This document shows positions 1 to 6,913 of a DNA stretch of 17,990 bases, piece by piece. This DNA comes from an uncultured Acidobacteriota bacterium (GTDB taxonomy: Bacteria > Acidobacteriota > Thermoanaerobaculia > Gp7-AA8). Where the stretch lies: NCBI GenBank assembly GCA_946887105.1, contig CAMPKJ010000074.1, forward strand, positions 1 to 17,990. The letters are read 5' to 3'. The translations under genes were made by a program, and so were the position numbers. Positions within the stretch are counted from its first letter, which is position 1; each line of letters starts with the position of its first letter. The notes under the pieces are model-generated. The model was not told the DNA's origin. It saw only the letters and a program-made list of their open reading frames with translations, and made no database searches.

Positions 1-414
1 CGCCGCGCCGACATGAAGGACATCCTCAATCACAAGATCAAGCGCCGCGAATCCTTCCGCCCGTTCGCGCCGTCAGTGATGCGCGAGGCCGTGGGGGAGT
101 GGTTCGAGACCGACTACGACGTCCCGTTCATGCTGCAGGTCTACCAGATCCGCGAAGAAAAACGCGCGCAGATTCCCGCGGTCACGCACGTGAACGGGTC
201 CGGACGATTGCAGACCGTGACGGAGTCGCAGAACGCGCGCTACTACCATCTGATTCGGGCGTTTCGCGATCTGACGAACGTGCCGCTGGTGCTGAATACG
301 TCGTTCAATGAGAACGAGCCGGTGGTGAATACGCCCGCCGAGGCGCTGGACTGCTTTCTGCGCACGAAGATGGACCTGCTGGTGATGGGGGATTTGATGA
401 TCGAGCGGCGCTAG
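1..414 (+). CDS. Carbamoyltransferase, NodU/CmcH family (C-terminal part only)
   Basis: The gene enters from the left edge: the frame is open from base 1 (R-R-A-D before the first internal Met at 13), so about 137 residues of the C-terminal domain are present. Visible family hallmarks are the R-x-S-F-R-P-F-A-P stretch near the start, the W-F-E/PFM segment after it, and the T-S-F-N-x-x-E-P-V-V-x-T-P-x-x-A block near the end. Full members are usually about 550-600 residues, so most of the protein, including the N-terminal Kae1/TsaD-like domain, lies outside. The family transfers a carbamoyl group from carbamoyl phosphate to a hydroxyl, often on a sugar. Beside glycosyltransferases it most likely carbamoylates a sugar of the surface glycan; that substrate is inferred. 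The next gene is convergent, its stop only 10 bp away. Confidence 0.9.
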   Translation, partial: RRADMKDILNHKIKRRESFRPFAPSVMREAVGEWFETDYDVPFMLQVYQIREEKRAQIPAVTHVNGSGRLQTVTESQNARYYHLIRAFRDLTNVPLVLNTSFNENEPVVNTPAEALDCFLRTKMDLLVMGDLMIERR

Positions 415-424
415 TGTCGCGGCG

Positions 425-1186
425 CTAGACCCGCCTGCGCAGCAGCTCGCGCGACAGAATCAGCTCCGCCACGAATCGCTCCCACGTGTACTTCCAGCCC
501 GCCACGCCATCCAGGATCAGCCCCTTCACGAACAGCGTGTGGAACACGACCGCGAACGGCGCGATCACGATCAGCTTGCGCACGCGTCCGGCGGCGGTGA
601 GCGAGAGTGGATTGGCCTGCCGCAATTTCTCCGCCTCTTCGCGCATGTAGCGTTTCTGCCGGTCGACGAAGCGGGCGAAGCTCTTGCGGTCATCGTGAAC
701 GATCTTCGTGGCCAGCGTCCCGACATCGCCGTCCACGCTGACGCGATGCGCGTGACCGTCCTGCCACACCGTGGCGTGCTCGCGATGCAGGAGCACGATG
801 CGCGGCGGATAGAGCGACGCGCGCAGCGGCTTTCCATCGACGGCGTAGCGAAACGCGCCGCGGTACGCGCGCACGCCCGGCGCGGGCTCGAGCGCGCGCA
901 GCTCCTCGACGAGCTCCGCCGGCACGTAGTAATCGGCGTCGAGCAGCAGCACCCACGGCGTGCGCGCCTGCTGCAGACCGTAGTTGCTCTGACCCGCCAG
1001 CGAGTCCATCTCGCGCTGGAACACGCGCACGTTCGGGAAGCGGCGGGCGATGTCGACGGTGGCATCGGTGGAGAAGCTGTCGACGAGCACGATGTCATCC
1101 GCCCACGTCAGCTGTGCGAGCGTGCGTGCGAGGTTCGGCTCCTCGTCGCGCGTGAGGATCAGCGGAGTGACATCAGAGAGATTCAT
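425..1186 (-). CDS. Family 2 glycosyltransferase, WaaE/KdtX-like
   Basis: The protein has 253 residues and a GT-A fold. The N-terminus (MNLSDVTPLILTRDEEPNL) and the following W-A-D-D-I-V-L-V-D-S-x-S-T-D block are typical of the WaaE/KdtX group of lipopolysaccharide glucosyltransferases. The metal-binding DxD is D83-A-D85 inside LLLDADYY. A hydrophobic stretch near residues 205-230 probably associates with the membrane. The frame is open further upstream, but the ATG at 1186 is chosen because homology starts there and a GGAG Shine-Dalgarno lies 7 nt before it. The start overlaps the end of the upstream GT4 by 14 bp, so the two are probably translated together. It is the last gene of the minus-strand unit that starts at 4633. 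Donor and acceptor sugars cannot be read from the sequence. Confidence 0.88.
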   Translation of the reverse strand: MNLSDVTPLILTRDEEPNLARTLAQLTWADDIVLVDSFSTDATVDIARRFPNVRVFQREMDSLAGQSNYGLQQARTPWVLLLDADYYVPAELVEELRALEPAPGVRAYRGAFRYAVDGKPLRASLYPPRIVLLHREHATVWQDGHAHRVSVDGDVGTLATKIVHDDRKSFARFVDRQKRYMREEAEKLRQANPLSLTAAGRVRKLIVIAPFAVVFHTLFVKGLILDGVAGWKYTWERFVAELILSRELLRRRV

Positions 1187-2270
1187 ACGCCCGCTCCATC
1201 TCCTCGGCGACCCGCGGCCAGGTGAATCGCGACTCCACCAGCGCGCGGCCGTTGCGCCCCATCTGCGCGCGGCGCTCGGGATCGCGCAACAACGCGCCAA
1301 CGTCGTCGAGTCCAAGGAGGCCCGCGCCGGCGCGCATCACTTCATCCGCCAGTCCTACTTCGCGTGACAGCACCACCGGCGTCTCCATCGCCAGCGCTTC
1401 CAGAACGGCGTTGCCGAAATTCTCGGACGTCGAGAGCAGCACGAACAGCGTCGCCCGCGCCAGCAATTCGTTCTTGGCCGTGCCGTACACCGGCCCGAGA
1501 AACTCCACGCGATCAGCGACCCCGTGCTTCTGCGCGAGCTCGCGCAGGCGCGGGGTCAGGTCTTCGTCGTCGTTGCCCGCGATCGCGAACCGGACGCCGG
1601 GAAGCGACGGCAGTGCGGCGATCACGCGGTCGAGGCCCTTCTTCCAGTTCACCCGTCCGAGAAAGAGCAGCGTGGCGTCATCGCGCGCGACGTCCGGCCG
1701 CGGCTCGACGTCGATGCCATTGGGAATCACGACCGGCGACGGCAGCGGCAATCCGACTCTCTTCGCTTCCTCTTCTTCGAGCGCCGACGTGAAGTGAATC
1801 GCCGACGCGCGCGCGAATCCGCGGCGCTCGAGCAGTTGCAGCCAGAGCGTTTTCACCGCGCGGCTCTTGCGGCGGATCAGCTCCGGCACGAGCATGCCGC
1901 GCGGCGAGATCACGTAGGGAACGCGCGCTTTTCGTGCGGCGCGCGCCGCGGCGATGCCGGTCCAGAGATAAACCGCGTGGATGTGCACGACGTCGTACGT
2001 CGCGATCTGCGCATCGAGCGCCTTGCGCATCGCGGGCGACCAGTAGAGCCGCGCGAACGGCGAGGGAAAGTAGCGCACGCGCACGCCGTCGACGTCCACC
2101 GGCGTGGCCACCGGCACGTCGAGCGTCGCGTCGCCGTCGACGTTGGTCGTGAAAACGTCCACGTCGTGCCCGCGCGCCGCGAGCGCCTTGCAGAGCCCGT
2201 GAACGGCCACGATCGGCCCTCCGTAACGCCGCGCCGGGAGGTACGTGGGGACGACGTGCAGGATGCGCAT
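1173..2270 (-). CDS. Family 4 glycosyltransferase (GT-B fold)
   Basis: The protein has 365 residues. It opens with MRILHVVPTYLPARRYGGP, with the glycine-rich loop at G17-G18 and an N-terminal acceptor-side Rossmann domain (about 1-185) that includes a GLCKALAARGHDVDVFT segment. The C-terminal donor domain starts near F203-LGRVNWKKG. It carries the family signature E-x7-E at E283/E291 (ENFGNAVLE), which binds the nucleotide-sugar phosphates in retaining GT4 enzymes. It should work on the cytoplasmic face, adding a sugar to a lipid-linked intermediate; the sugar is unknown. The start is supported by a perfect AGGAGG 9 nt upstream. It lies just downstream of the polymerase-like gene, whose TAG stop overlaps that Shine-Dalgarno, and it overlaps the next GT2 by 14 bp. 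Confidence 0.9.
   Translation of the reverse strand: MRILHVVPTYLPARRYGGPIVAVHGLCKALAARGHDVDVFTTNVDGDATLDVPVATPVDVDGVRVRYFPSPFARLYWSPAMRKALDAQIATYDVVHIHAVYLWTGIAAARAARKARVPYVISPRGMLVPELIRRKSRAVKTLWLQLLERRGFARASAIHFTSALEEEEAKRVGLPLPSPVVIPNGIDVEPRPDVARDDATLLFLGRVNWKKGLDRVIAALPSLPGVRFAIAGNDDEDLTPRLRELAQKHGVADRVEFLGPVYGTAKNELLARATLFVLLSTSENFGNAVLEALAMETPVVLSREVGLADEVMRAGAGLLGLDDVGALLRDPERRAQMGRNGRALVESRFTWPRVAEEMERAYESL
1194..1197 (-). promoter_or_regulatory. Shine-Dalgarno GGAG for the WaaE-like GT2
   Basis: GGAG on the minus strand, 7 nt before the ATG at 1186, inside the 3' end of the upstream GT4. It decides the start against the longer open frame reaching 1315. Confidence 0.6.
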
Positions 2271-2279
2271 CAGGATGCG

Positions 2280-2285
2280 CCTCCT
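2280..2285 (-). promoter_or_regulatory. Shine-Dalgarno AGGAGG for GT4
   Basis: A perfect AGGAGG on the minus strand with a 9-nt spacer to the ATG at 2270. It overlaps the TAG stop (2286-2284) of the upstream membrane protein gene. The spacer region contains a 10-bp direct repeat (see findings). Confidence 0.75.
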
Positions 2286-3675
2286 AGAGAGCCGGCGACG
2301 GCAGCGGACGGAGCGAGGGATCCTGCGTCGTCTGCGGCGCCCGCGCGGGCAGCCGCTCGTCGAGCGCGGCCGATGCGAACAGAGCGCCGACCAGGAAGCC
2401 CGCGGTCAGCGCCAGCACAGCATCCGTGTACGCCTGTGCCGAGGCGATGAATCCGGCGATGTTCGCCATCACCAGCGCGAAGAGCATCACCCGCATGAAC
2501 TGCGACGAGCCGGGAACGTCGTGGACGCGCGTCAGCGCGAGGAGCATCCGGCCGATCACGATCATCATCAGCAGCAACGCCAGCAGACCGGGCAGGCCGA
2601 CCTCCATCGCCACCTTGCCCAGCCCGCCCTCCTGCCAGCCGATGCTGCTGTTGCCGAGGAGATGGTGTACGCCCTGTGTGGCGGTGCCGAGACCCGCGCC
2701 CATCAGCCCGAACTCGCGGAACGTCTGCACCATCCCGCCTTCGAAGCGTTGCCCGAGCTCCTGCTGCGTGGCCATCGCGCTGCGCGTGTAGACGCTCGTC
2801 TCCTCATCCGACGACAGGTAGTTCACCACCGCGCCGAGCGCGATCAGGAGGCCGATGCTCGCGAACACCTGCGCCATCTGCACGCGGCGCATGTAGCGCC
2901 ACAGGAACGTGAAGCAGAAGACCAGCACGAAGTAGATGGCCTTGCGGCGTCCCGCGATCAGACAGTTCGTGAAGCCCCACGCCGCGACGGCGGACCAGAG
3001 CAGCATCGGACGGCGCAGGCCGGAGCGCAGCACCATGCCCACGCCGATCGCGGTGAGCATCCCCGCGTGCCAGGCCATGACGTCGGGACTGCGGTAGATG
3101 CCGGAGAGCATGCGGATCTGGATTCCGGGGAGATGGCGGATGTAATCGCCTTCGAACGACACCAGTCCGAGCAGGCGCGAGTTGACGCGCATGTACTCGA
3201 AGACGGTGCCGATCAGCGCCACCGAGGTGAGGGCGGCGTAGATGTGAAAAAAACGCAGCATCATCTCTTCGCGCTGGAACCACGTGTAGCCGAGCAGCGC
3301 CGCGATCAGCGGGATGACGTAGGTCACGAGGCTGATCGTCGGCGCCTCCCACTTGTCGAAGCCGTACGTGACCATCCCGTTCAGCGCGGCCAGGACCAGC
3401 AGAAAGACGAACGCGACCATGACCGTGGAGATGCTCTGGAAGCGCCGCGCGAACTCGATCGCATACGCGCGCATCTCGTTGCGCGCGGAGAAGAGGATGG
3501 CCGCGTACAACGCCACCACCGCGAACGAGATGTACACCGGCGACCCCGCCGTCAGCTTGCGCACCGGATCCTGGATCACCCCGCAGAGGATCACCAGCAG
3601 CCACCCACGCCGCCAGTCCACGAGCGCATACGCGCACGCGGTGGCGAGGAAGGCGAGGTAGAGGATCAGGGCCAT
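2284..3675 (-). CDS. O-antigen polymerase/ligase-like membrane protein (Wzy/WaaL type)
   Basis: The protein has 463 residues and is strongly hydrophobic, with roughly 11-13 predicted membrane spans (for example near 3-20, 48-63, 83-102, 112-131, 143-160, 203-217, 224-261, 268-286, 357-377, 395-413, 418-437). Between the spans near residue 286 and residue 357 lies a large polar loop, as in Wzy and WaaL proteins. The basic AGRRKAIY motif (about 241-248) and the G-L-M-G-A-G-L-G-T loop segment (about 323-331), followed by E-x-G-L-P-G, resemble the O-antigen ligase/polymerase superfamily. It would join undecaprenyl-linked repeat units or ligate the chain to an acceptor in the periplasm; sequence cannot separate the two roles. 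The ATG at 3675 has no clear Shine-Dalgarno and no TANNNT box, and is preceded directly by the octamer inverted repeat. The C-terminal tail is Pro/Arg-rich. Confidence 0.82.
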   Translation of the reverse strand: MALILYLAFLATACAYALVDWRRGWLLVILCGVIQDPVRKLTAGSPVYISFAVVALYAAILFSARNEMRAYAIEFARRFQSISTVMVAFVFLLVLAALNGMVTYGFDKWEAPTISLVTYVIPLIAALLGYTWFQREEMMLRFFHIYAALTSVALIGTVFEYMRVNSRLLGLVSFEGDYIRHLPGIQIRMLSGIYRSPDVMAWHAGMLTAIGVGMVLRSGLRRPMLLWSAVAAWGFTNCLIAGRRKAIYFVLVFCFTFLWRYMRRVQMAQVFASIGLLIALGAVVNYLSSDEETSVYTRSAMATQQELGQRFEGGMVQTFREFGLMGAGLGTATQGVHHLLGNSSIGWQEGGLGKVAMEVGLPGLLALLLMMIVIGRMLLALTRVHDVPGSSQFMRVMLFALVMANIAGFIASAQAYTDAVLALTAGFLVGALFASAALDERLPARAPQTTQDPSLRPLPSPAL

Positions 3676-3684
3676 GGGGTTCCG

Positions 3685-3771
3685 AGTCGCAAAGTCTCAA
3701 AGTCGCAAAGTCTCAAAGGGGGACGGGGAGCTTTCCTTTGCGACTTTGAGACTTTGCGACTTTGCGACTTT
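3685..3771. repeat. Octamer repeat array forming a long inverted repeat
   Basis: The left arm holds four tandem octamers, TCGCAAAG, TCTCAAAG, TCGCAAAG and TCTCAAAG (3687-3718). The right arm holds the complements CTTTGCGA, CTTTGAGA, CTTTGCGA and CTTTGCGA, then CTTT (3736-3771). Bases 3685-3710 pair perfectly with 3736-3761 (26 bp), leaving a 25-nt loop that contains a G-rich stretch. The element fills almost the whole gap between the GT2 stop (3772-3770) and the polymerase-like ATG (3675), and its right end overlaps the GT2 stop codon. It is the only low-GC, strongly repetitive DNA in the window. In RNA it would form a large hairpin that could slow or end transcription or protect the mRNA. 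It lacks the run of T after the stem that a classical intrinsic terminator has. Its function is unknown. Confidence 0.9.
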
Positions 3772-4633
3772 ACCCCCGCCGCAACGCGCGAACCAGTCCC
3801 CGTAATTCACCCAGCGCCTTCGCGGGAATGGTCCACGGGTGCCGCAGGTGGAATCGCGTGGCGATGTTCGTGCGCAGGCGGCGGGCGACATAGCGCCAGA
3901 ACGCGGGGACGTGTTTGCGCGCGAAGTAGTAGTCGCCCATCGAATGGGCCGGAGAGGTGCTGGTGCGATGGTCGCCCCACATGCGCACGCCGCCGCCGGG
4001 TGCCTTGAGGTGGCGGATCGAGGCTGCCGGCGCGAAACGGATGCGGCCGCCCGCGGCGACGAGGCGCAGCGCGAAGTCAGTCTCGAAGCGGTAGGCCACG
4101 GCGCTGTAGTGCTCGTCGAATCCGCCGATCGCGAGAGCGCGTTCGCGGTCGACGGAAAGGTTGCCGGCCATGACGTTCTGCACGTCGCAGGCGGTGTCGT
4201 GCGTGAAGCGGAACTCGAGATCGCGCACGAATCCGCGCCGCAGCTCCGCTTCGTCGAAGTGCGCCGGAGCCTCGCCCGGCTGCAGCACTTGTCCGGCCAC
4301 GGCCCAGACACCTTCGGCGTACGCGGCGGCATGCGCGGCGAGGAGCTGCGGCGAGGGGATGATGTCGTCGTCGAGAAAGAGCACGTGCGAGGTCTTCGCG
4401 TCGCGCAGCGCCGTGTTCATCGCGCGCGTGATCGAAGGGGCATCGAGACGGATGATCCGAATCGCGTTCGCGCGCTCCCAAGCCTCCAGCCGCGCGGCCA
4501 CGTCCGGCGGATGCGCGGGCGTCTGATCGACGATCACGATTGCGCTCGCGCGCGGCTCGAGCGCGAGCAGTTGCTCGATCGTGTCGCACAGCACCGCGCC
4601 GCGCTCGTACGTCGGGATGGCGATCGTCAGCAC
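3770..4633 (-). CDS. Family 2 glycosyltransferase
   Basis: The protein has 287 residues. The N-terminal GT-A domain begins MLTIAIPTYERGAVL with a V-I-V-D-Q-T segment near 33-38. The metal-binding acidic triplet is D88-D-D90 (FLDDDIIPS). A later G-N-L-S-V-D and G-G-F-D-E block, followed by RFETDFALRL, matches the acceptor and catalytic-base region of inverting GT2 enzymes. Translation starts at a GTG (4633). It has no Shine-Dalgarno but a TACGAT box 6 nt upstream, so it probably opens the minus-strand unit and may be leaderless. The last codons run into the octamer inverted repeat, whose right end contains the TAA stop. The gene behind it on the same strand ends 24 bp upstream. The sugar specificity cannot be told. 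Confidence 0.88.
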   Translation of the reverse strand: MLTIAIPTYERGAVLCDTIEQLLALEPRASAIVIVDQTPAHPPDVAARLEAWERANAIRIIRLDAPSITRAMNTALRDAKTSHVLFLDDDIIPSPQLLAAHAAAYAEGVWAVAGQVLQPGEAPAHFDEAELRRGFVRDLEFRFTHDTACDVQNVMAGNLSVDRERALAIGGFDEHYSAVAYRFETDFALRLVAAGGRIRFAPAASIRHLKAPGGGVRMWGDHRTSTSPAHSMGDYYFARKHVPAFWRYVARRLRTNIATRFHLRHPWTIPAKALGELRGLVRALRRG

Positions 4634-4639
4634 CGCCTT

Positions 4640-4645
4640 ATCGTA
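4640..4645 (-). promoter_or_regulatory. Putative -10 box TACGAT, leaderless start of GT2
   Basis: TACGAT on the minus strand with 6 nt between it and the GTG at 4633. No Shine-Dalgarno is present. If it is a -10 element, transcription would begin at or within a few bases of the start codon. No clear -35 was seen. The call rests on the repeated pattern in this window. Confidence 0.5.
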
Positions 4646-4657
4646 AGCGAGAGACGA

Positions 4658-6685
4658 TCAGGGTCCCGCCGGCGCGGCGGTGAACCCAATGCGCACGCCG
4701 TAACGTCCGGCGACGACTTCGAGCGATGCGGCAGGAGGCGGCGGCACCGGCGACTGCACCGCGCGCAGGGCATCGCGGCCGGTGACGCCCCACAGCTCGT
4801 ACATGCCGCGCGGCATGCCGCTCAAACGCGCCCGTCCCGCGGCGTCGGTGAAGAACGAAACGCCCTGCACGTGCTGAAGCGCCTCGATGAATTCGGGTGG
4901 CAGCATCAATCCGTCCACCCTCGCCATCAAGAGGACGCCGCCGATCGGTTCGCCGTCCGGATTGTGCGTCTCCACCTCGATGGTGGCCGAGCCGGCGCGT
5001 ACGTGCACCTCGATGGCGTCGCCACCTTCCGTGCGCGGAGCGACGCGCGCGAACCCGAACGAACCGGAGCGGGGGATGACGAAGACGACGCCGCGTTCGG
5101 CGATCCCGAGCGGAATCGAGGCCGTGCCGTCGATCGCGGTGACGCCGGCCTCGTGGACGCGGTCGTTGCCGTACACCATCACCAGCGCGCCGGCGACCGG
5201 CATCCCCTGGTCGTCCGTGGCGATCATCGGACGTCCGCTGTTGCGCGAGCGCAGCCGCACGTCGCGCGTGTAGGTTCCGTCGGCGCGACCAACCGCGACG
5301 GTGATCCTCTCGCCCTGAGCGTAGCCTTCGCTGCGCGCCTTCAGCTCGTGCGTCCCCTCCACGATGCCGTCGAATGTGAAGCGCCCCTCGGCGTCGGTGG
5401 AGGCGATACGCATGCCGGCGTCCTCGGTCGTCTCGATCCAGATCGTGACACCGGCGTCTCGCAGCGGAGCGCCGGTCGCTGCGTCGGTCACCGTGCCGGT
5501 GACGCGGCGGTCCGGCACCGTGATGCGCCACGTCTCCTCGTCTGAGTCGACGTCCGTGACGGCAACGTAGATGATGCGATCGTTTCGGTGGAACGCGGCG
5601 CTCATCTTGCCCCGCTGCCAGAACTCCTCGGACGCGCGTCCGTCGTCGTCGAGGACGATCTCACCTCTCCAACTGCCGCTGAATATCCCAACCGCTGCCT
5701 TCGCGTGTGCGAACGGCGTGGAGCCGCGCTGCACCTCCAGGTGCAACGTGCCCGGCTCGATGGAGATCGAGCTCTCCGTCACCTGTTCCGGCTCGACGTC
5801 CACGGGCGTGGCAATTTGTTGCAGCGGCCGCGAGCCACGGATCACGAAGCTGTGTTTCCCCTCGCCGACCCCGTCGACCACCACCAGCGTGGCCGATGGT
5901 TCGACCGTGCCCTGGCGCAGCAGATCGCGCGATGCCGGATCGCGGAGCTCCCAGGTCAGTTCCTGCGGCATCGGCGTGTCGATCGTGACGCGCAGCGCTC
6001 CTCCCGCCGACAGCGCAATGGCGGGAAGCTCCGTATCGGCGGGTGCCCGCGGCACCGCAACGCGCCGCGGCGCGCGGCCGGGGAACTGGACGTCGATTGC
6101 GCGCGGCCACTTCTGTTCGATGGCCGCATCGAAGCCGCCATCCGCGTCGGTTTTCGCGATGAGGATGTCGTTCACGGTGATCGTCGCACCGGGGAGCGGC
6201 GCGTCGGTCCCGCGGTCGACCACGCGTCCGCGCAGGCGCGGCCACGGATGCAGGACGACGTCGCGAACGTCGCGGAGCGGCTTCTCGAATTTCCGGAATC
6301 CCTTCGCCTCCGCCGAAAGAACGCAATCAGGGCACGATGGATGGATCAGCCGGATCGACGGCGGCGGCTTGGCGACCGTCCATCGCCATCGAGATGACCC
6401 GGATGCGAGCTCGAACGCGACCTCGGCCGGCCCGTCTCCGCGCATGCGCAGCGGCCGGGACGTGCCCGCGTCGAGGAGGACGTTCGTGGCATCGCCTTCG
6501 ATGGTTCCCATCGCGACGATCCTGCGGTCGTCGGCCGTCCACACGAATCGCCGCGACTCCGCCGCCGGCGCGATCCGCGCGTGCCGCCCTTCCGTGGCCA
6601 CGCAGGGCAGAGCATCGATGCACAACTTGCCGGGAGGCAGCGGTTCCGTTGCGGCGAGCGTCGCCGCCAGGAGCACCGCGATCAC
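4658..6685 (-). CDS. Secreted protein with carboxypeptidase-regulatory-like domains
   Basis: The protein has 675 residues from the chosen GTG at 6685. Residues 2-12 (IAVLLAATLAA) form a short hydrophobic stretch ending in an Ala-rich site, so export by a signal peptide is likely, although the usual positive n-region is missing. Four beta-sandwich-like repeats are recognisable by the pattern G-x-V-x-D-x-x-x-G-x-P-L-x-x-A followed by T-D-A-x-G-x-F: about 150-190, 393-480, 485-530 and 567-635. Cys22/Cys28 and Cys118/Cys121 could form disulfides outside the cytoplasm. No peptidase, TonB-plug or glycosidase motif is visible. The GTG is chosen because it overlaps the stop of the small upstream gene (GTGA) and has GGGAG 11 nt before it. 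A second in-frame GTG at 6760 would add 25 residues and a basic n-region. The role in the glycan locus is unknown; adhesion, glycan binding or being a glycosylation substrate are possible. Confidence 0.75.
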   Translation of the reverse strand: MIAVLLAATLAATEPLPPGKLCIDALPCVATEGRHARIAPAAESRRFVWTADDRRIVAMGTIEGDATNVLLDAGTSRPLRMRGDGPAEVAFELASGSSRWRWTVAKPPPSIRLIHPSCPDCVLSAEAKGFRKFEKPLRDVRDVVLHPWPRLRGRVVDRGTDAPLPGATITVNDILIAKTDADGGFDAAIEQKWPRAIDVQFPGRAPRRVAVPRAPADTELPAIALSAGGALRVTIDTPMPQELTWELRDPASRDLLRQGTVEPSATLVVVDGVGEGKHSFVIRGSRPLQQIATPVDVEPEQVTESSISIEPGTLHLEVQRGSTPFAHAKAAVGIFSGSWRGEIVLDDDGRASEEFWQRGKMSAAFHRNDRIIYVAVTDVDSDEETWRITVPDRRVTGTVTDAATGAPLRDAGVTIWIETTEDAGMRIASTDAEGRFTFDGIVEGTHELKARSEGYAQGERITVAVGRADGTYTRDVRLRSRNSGRPMIATDDQGMPVAGALVMVYGNDRVHEAGVTAIDGTASIPLGIAERGVVFVIPRSGSFGFARVAPRTEGGDAIEVHVRAGSATIEVETHNPDGEPIGGVLLMARVDGLMLPPEFIEALQHVQGVSFFTDAAGRARLSGMPRGMYELWGVTGRDALRAVQSPVPPPPAASLEVVAGRYGVRIGFTAAPAGP

Positions 6686-6873
6686 GATCTCGCCCGCTCC
6701 CGCTGCGGCTGACGGATCTCGACGGTGGCCACTGCCCACCGCGCTTTCTCCGAGCCGCACGTGATCACGCCGTTCACGACACCCTCCGGCAGGCGGAAAG
6801 CCAATCCGACTTTCTCATGGCGAATCTCCGTATCGAAATACTTACATTTCACTACCAGAGCGTCAATCCGCAC
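6682..6873 (-). CDS. Small hypothetical protein coupled to the secreted protein gene
   Basis: This frame encodes up to 63 residues. I do not recognise the family. The middle reads KVGLAFRLPEGVVNGVITCG and the C-terminus is basic (RQPQRERARS); there is no signal peptide or membrane span. Two points favour a real gene. Its TGA stop (6684-6682) overlaps the GTG start of the next gene in a GTGA arrangement, as in three other coupled pairs here. From about codon 25 onward third positions are strongly G/C while second positions are not, as expected for coding DNA in this genome. The N-terminal part is AT-richer and the start is uncertain: GTG 6873 follows an in-frame stop directly, GTG 6852 is an alternative, and neither has a convincing Shine-Dalgarno. 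Confidence 0.5.
   Translation of the reverse strand: MRIDALVVKCKYFDTEIRHEKVGLAFRLPEGVVNGVITCGSEKARWAVATVEIRQPQRERARS
6861..6866 (-). promoter_or_regulatory. Possible -35-like TTGACG for the 6873-4658 unit
   Basis: The AT-richer segment 6825-6880 contains TTGACG on the minus strand, followed 16 nt later by TAAGTA and then TATTTC. This is a weak match to a housekeeping promoter. If used, transcription would start near 6830, inside the reading frame of the small gene, which would argue for a later start or a non-coding leader. Confidence 0.25.
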
Positions 6874-6907
6874 TTAAAGGTGACTGACCGCCAGGATCCC
6901 GATCCGA

Positions 6908-6913
6908 TACGAT
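6908..6913 (+). promoter_or_regulatory. Putative -10 box TACGAT overlapping the GT39-like start
   Basis: TACGAT overlaps the first bases of the ATG at 6912. The in-frame TTG at 6921 lies 7 nt after the box, matching the spacing seen before other unit-opening genes, so translation may really begin at that TTG. A CTGACC at 6884-6889, 18 nt upstream, is a weak -35 candidate. Confidence 0.35.

Noticed and set aside
407..427. CGGCGCTAG occurring twice between the carbamoyltransferase and GT2 ends
   Set aside because: It is two nine-base copies in GC-rich DNA with stop codons on both strands; it is too short to call an attachment site or repeat element.
3685..3771. CRISPR array
   Set aside because: The units are contiguous 8-mers without spacers and are arranged as an inverted repeat; no cas gene is nearby.
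3685..3771. Classical intrinsic terminator
   Set aside because: The stem is AT-balanced rather than GC-rich and no U-run follows it in the direction of transcription, so it was listed as a repeat instead.
2245..4008. 587-codon open frame on the plus strand opposite the polymerase-like gene
   Set aside because: Its translation is rich in Arg, His, Gln and Asp without domain motifs, a typical antisense shadow of a high-GC gene; the minus-strand frame encodes a clear polytopic membrane protein.
3839..5545. 568-codon plus-strand frame across two minus-strand genes
   Set aside because: It spans two real genes and the gap between them and has low-complexity Arg/Ala/Gly/His composition, so it is an antisense artefact.
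6682..6911. Riboswitch or structured leader in the divergent region
   Set aside because: No conserved riboswitch core or strong multi-stem fold was recognised, and most of the region appears coding.
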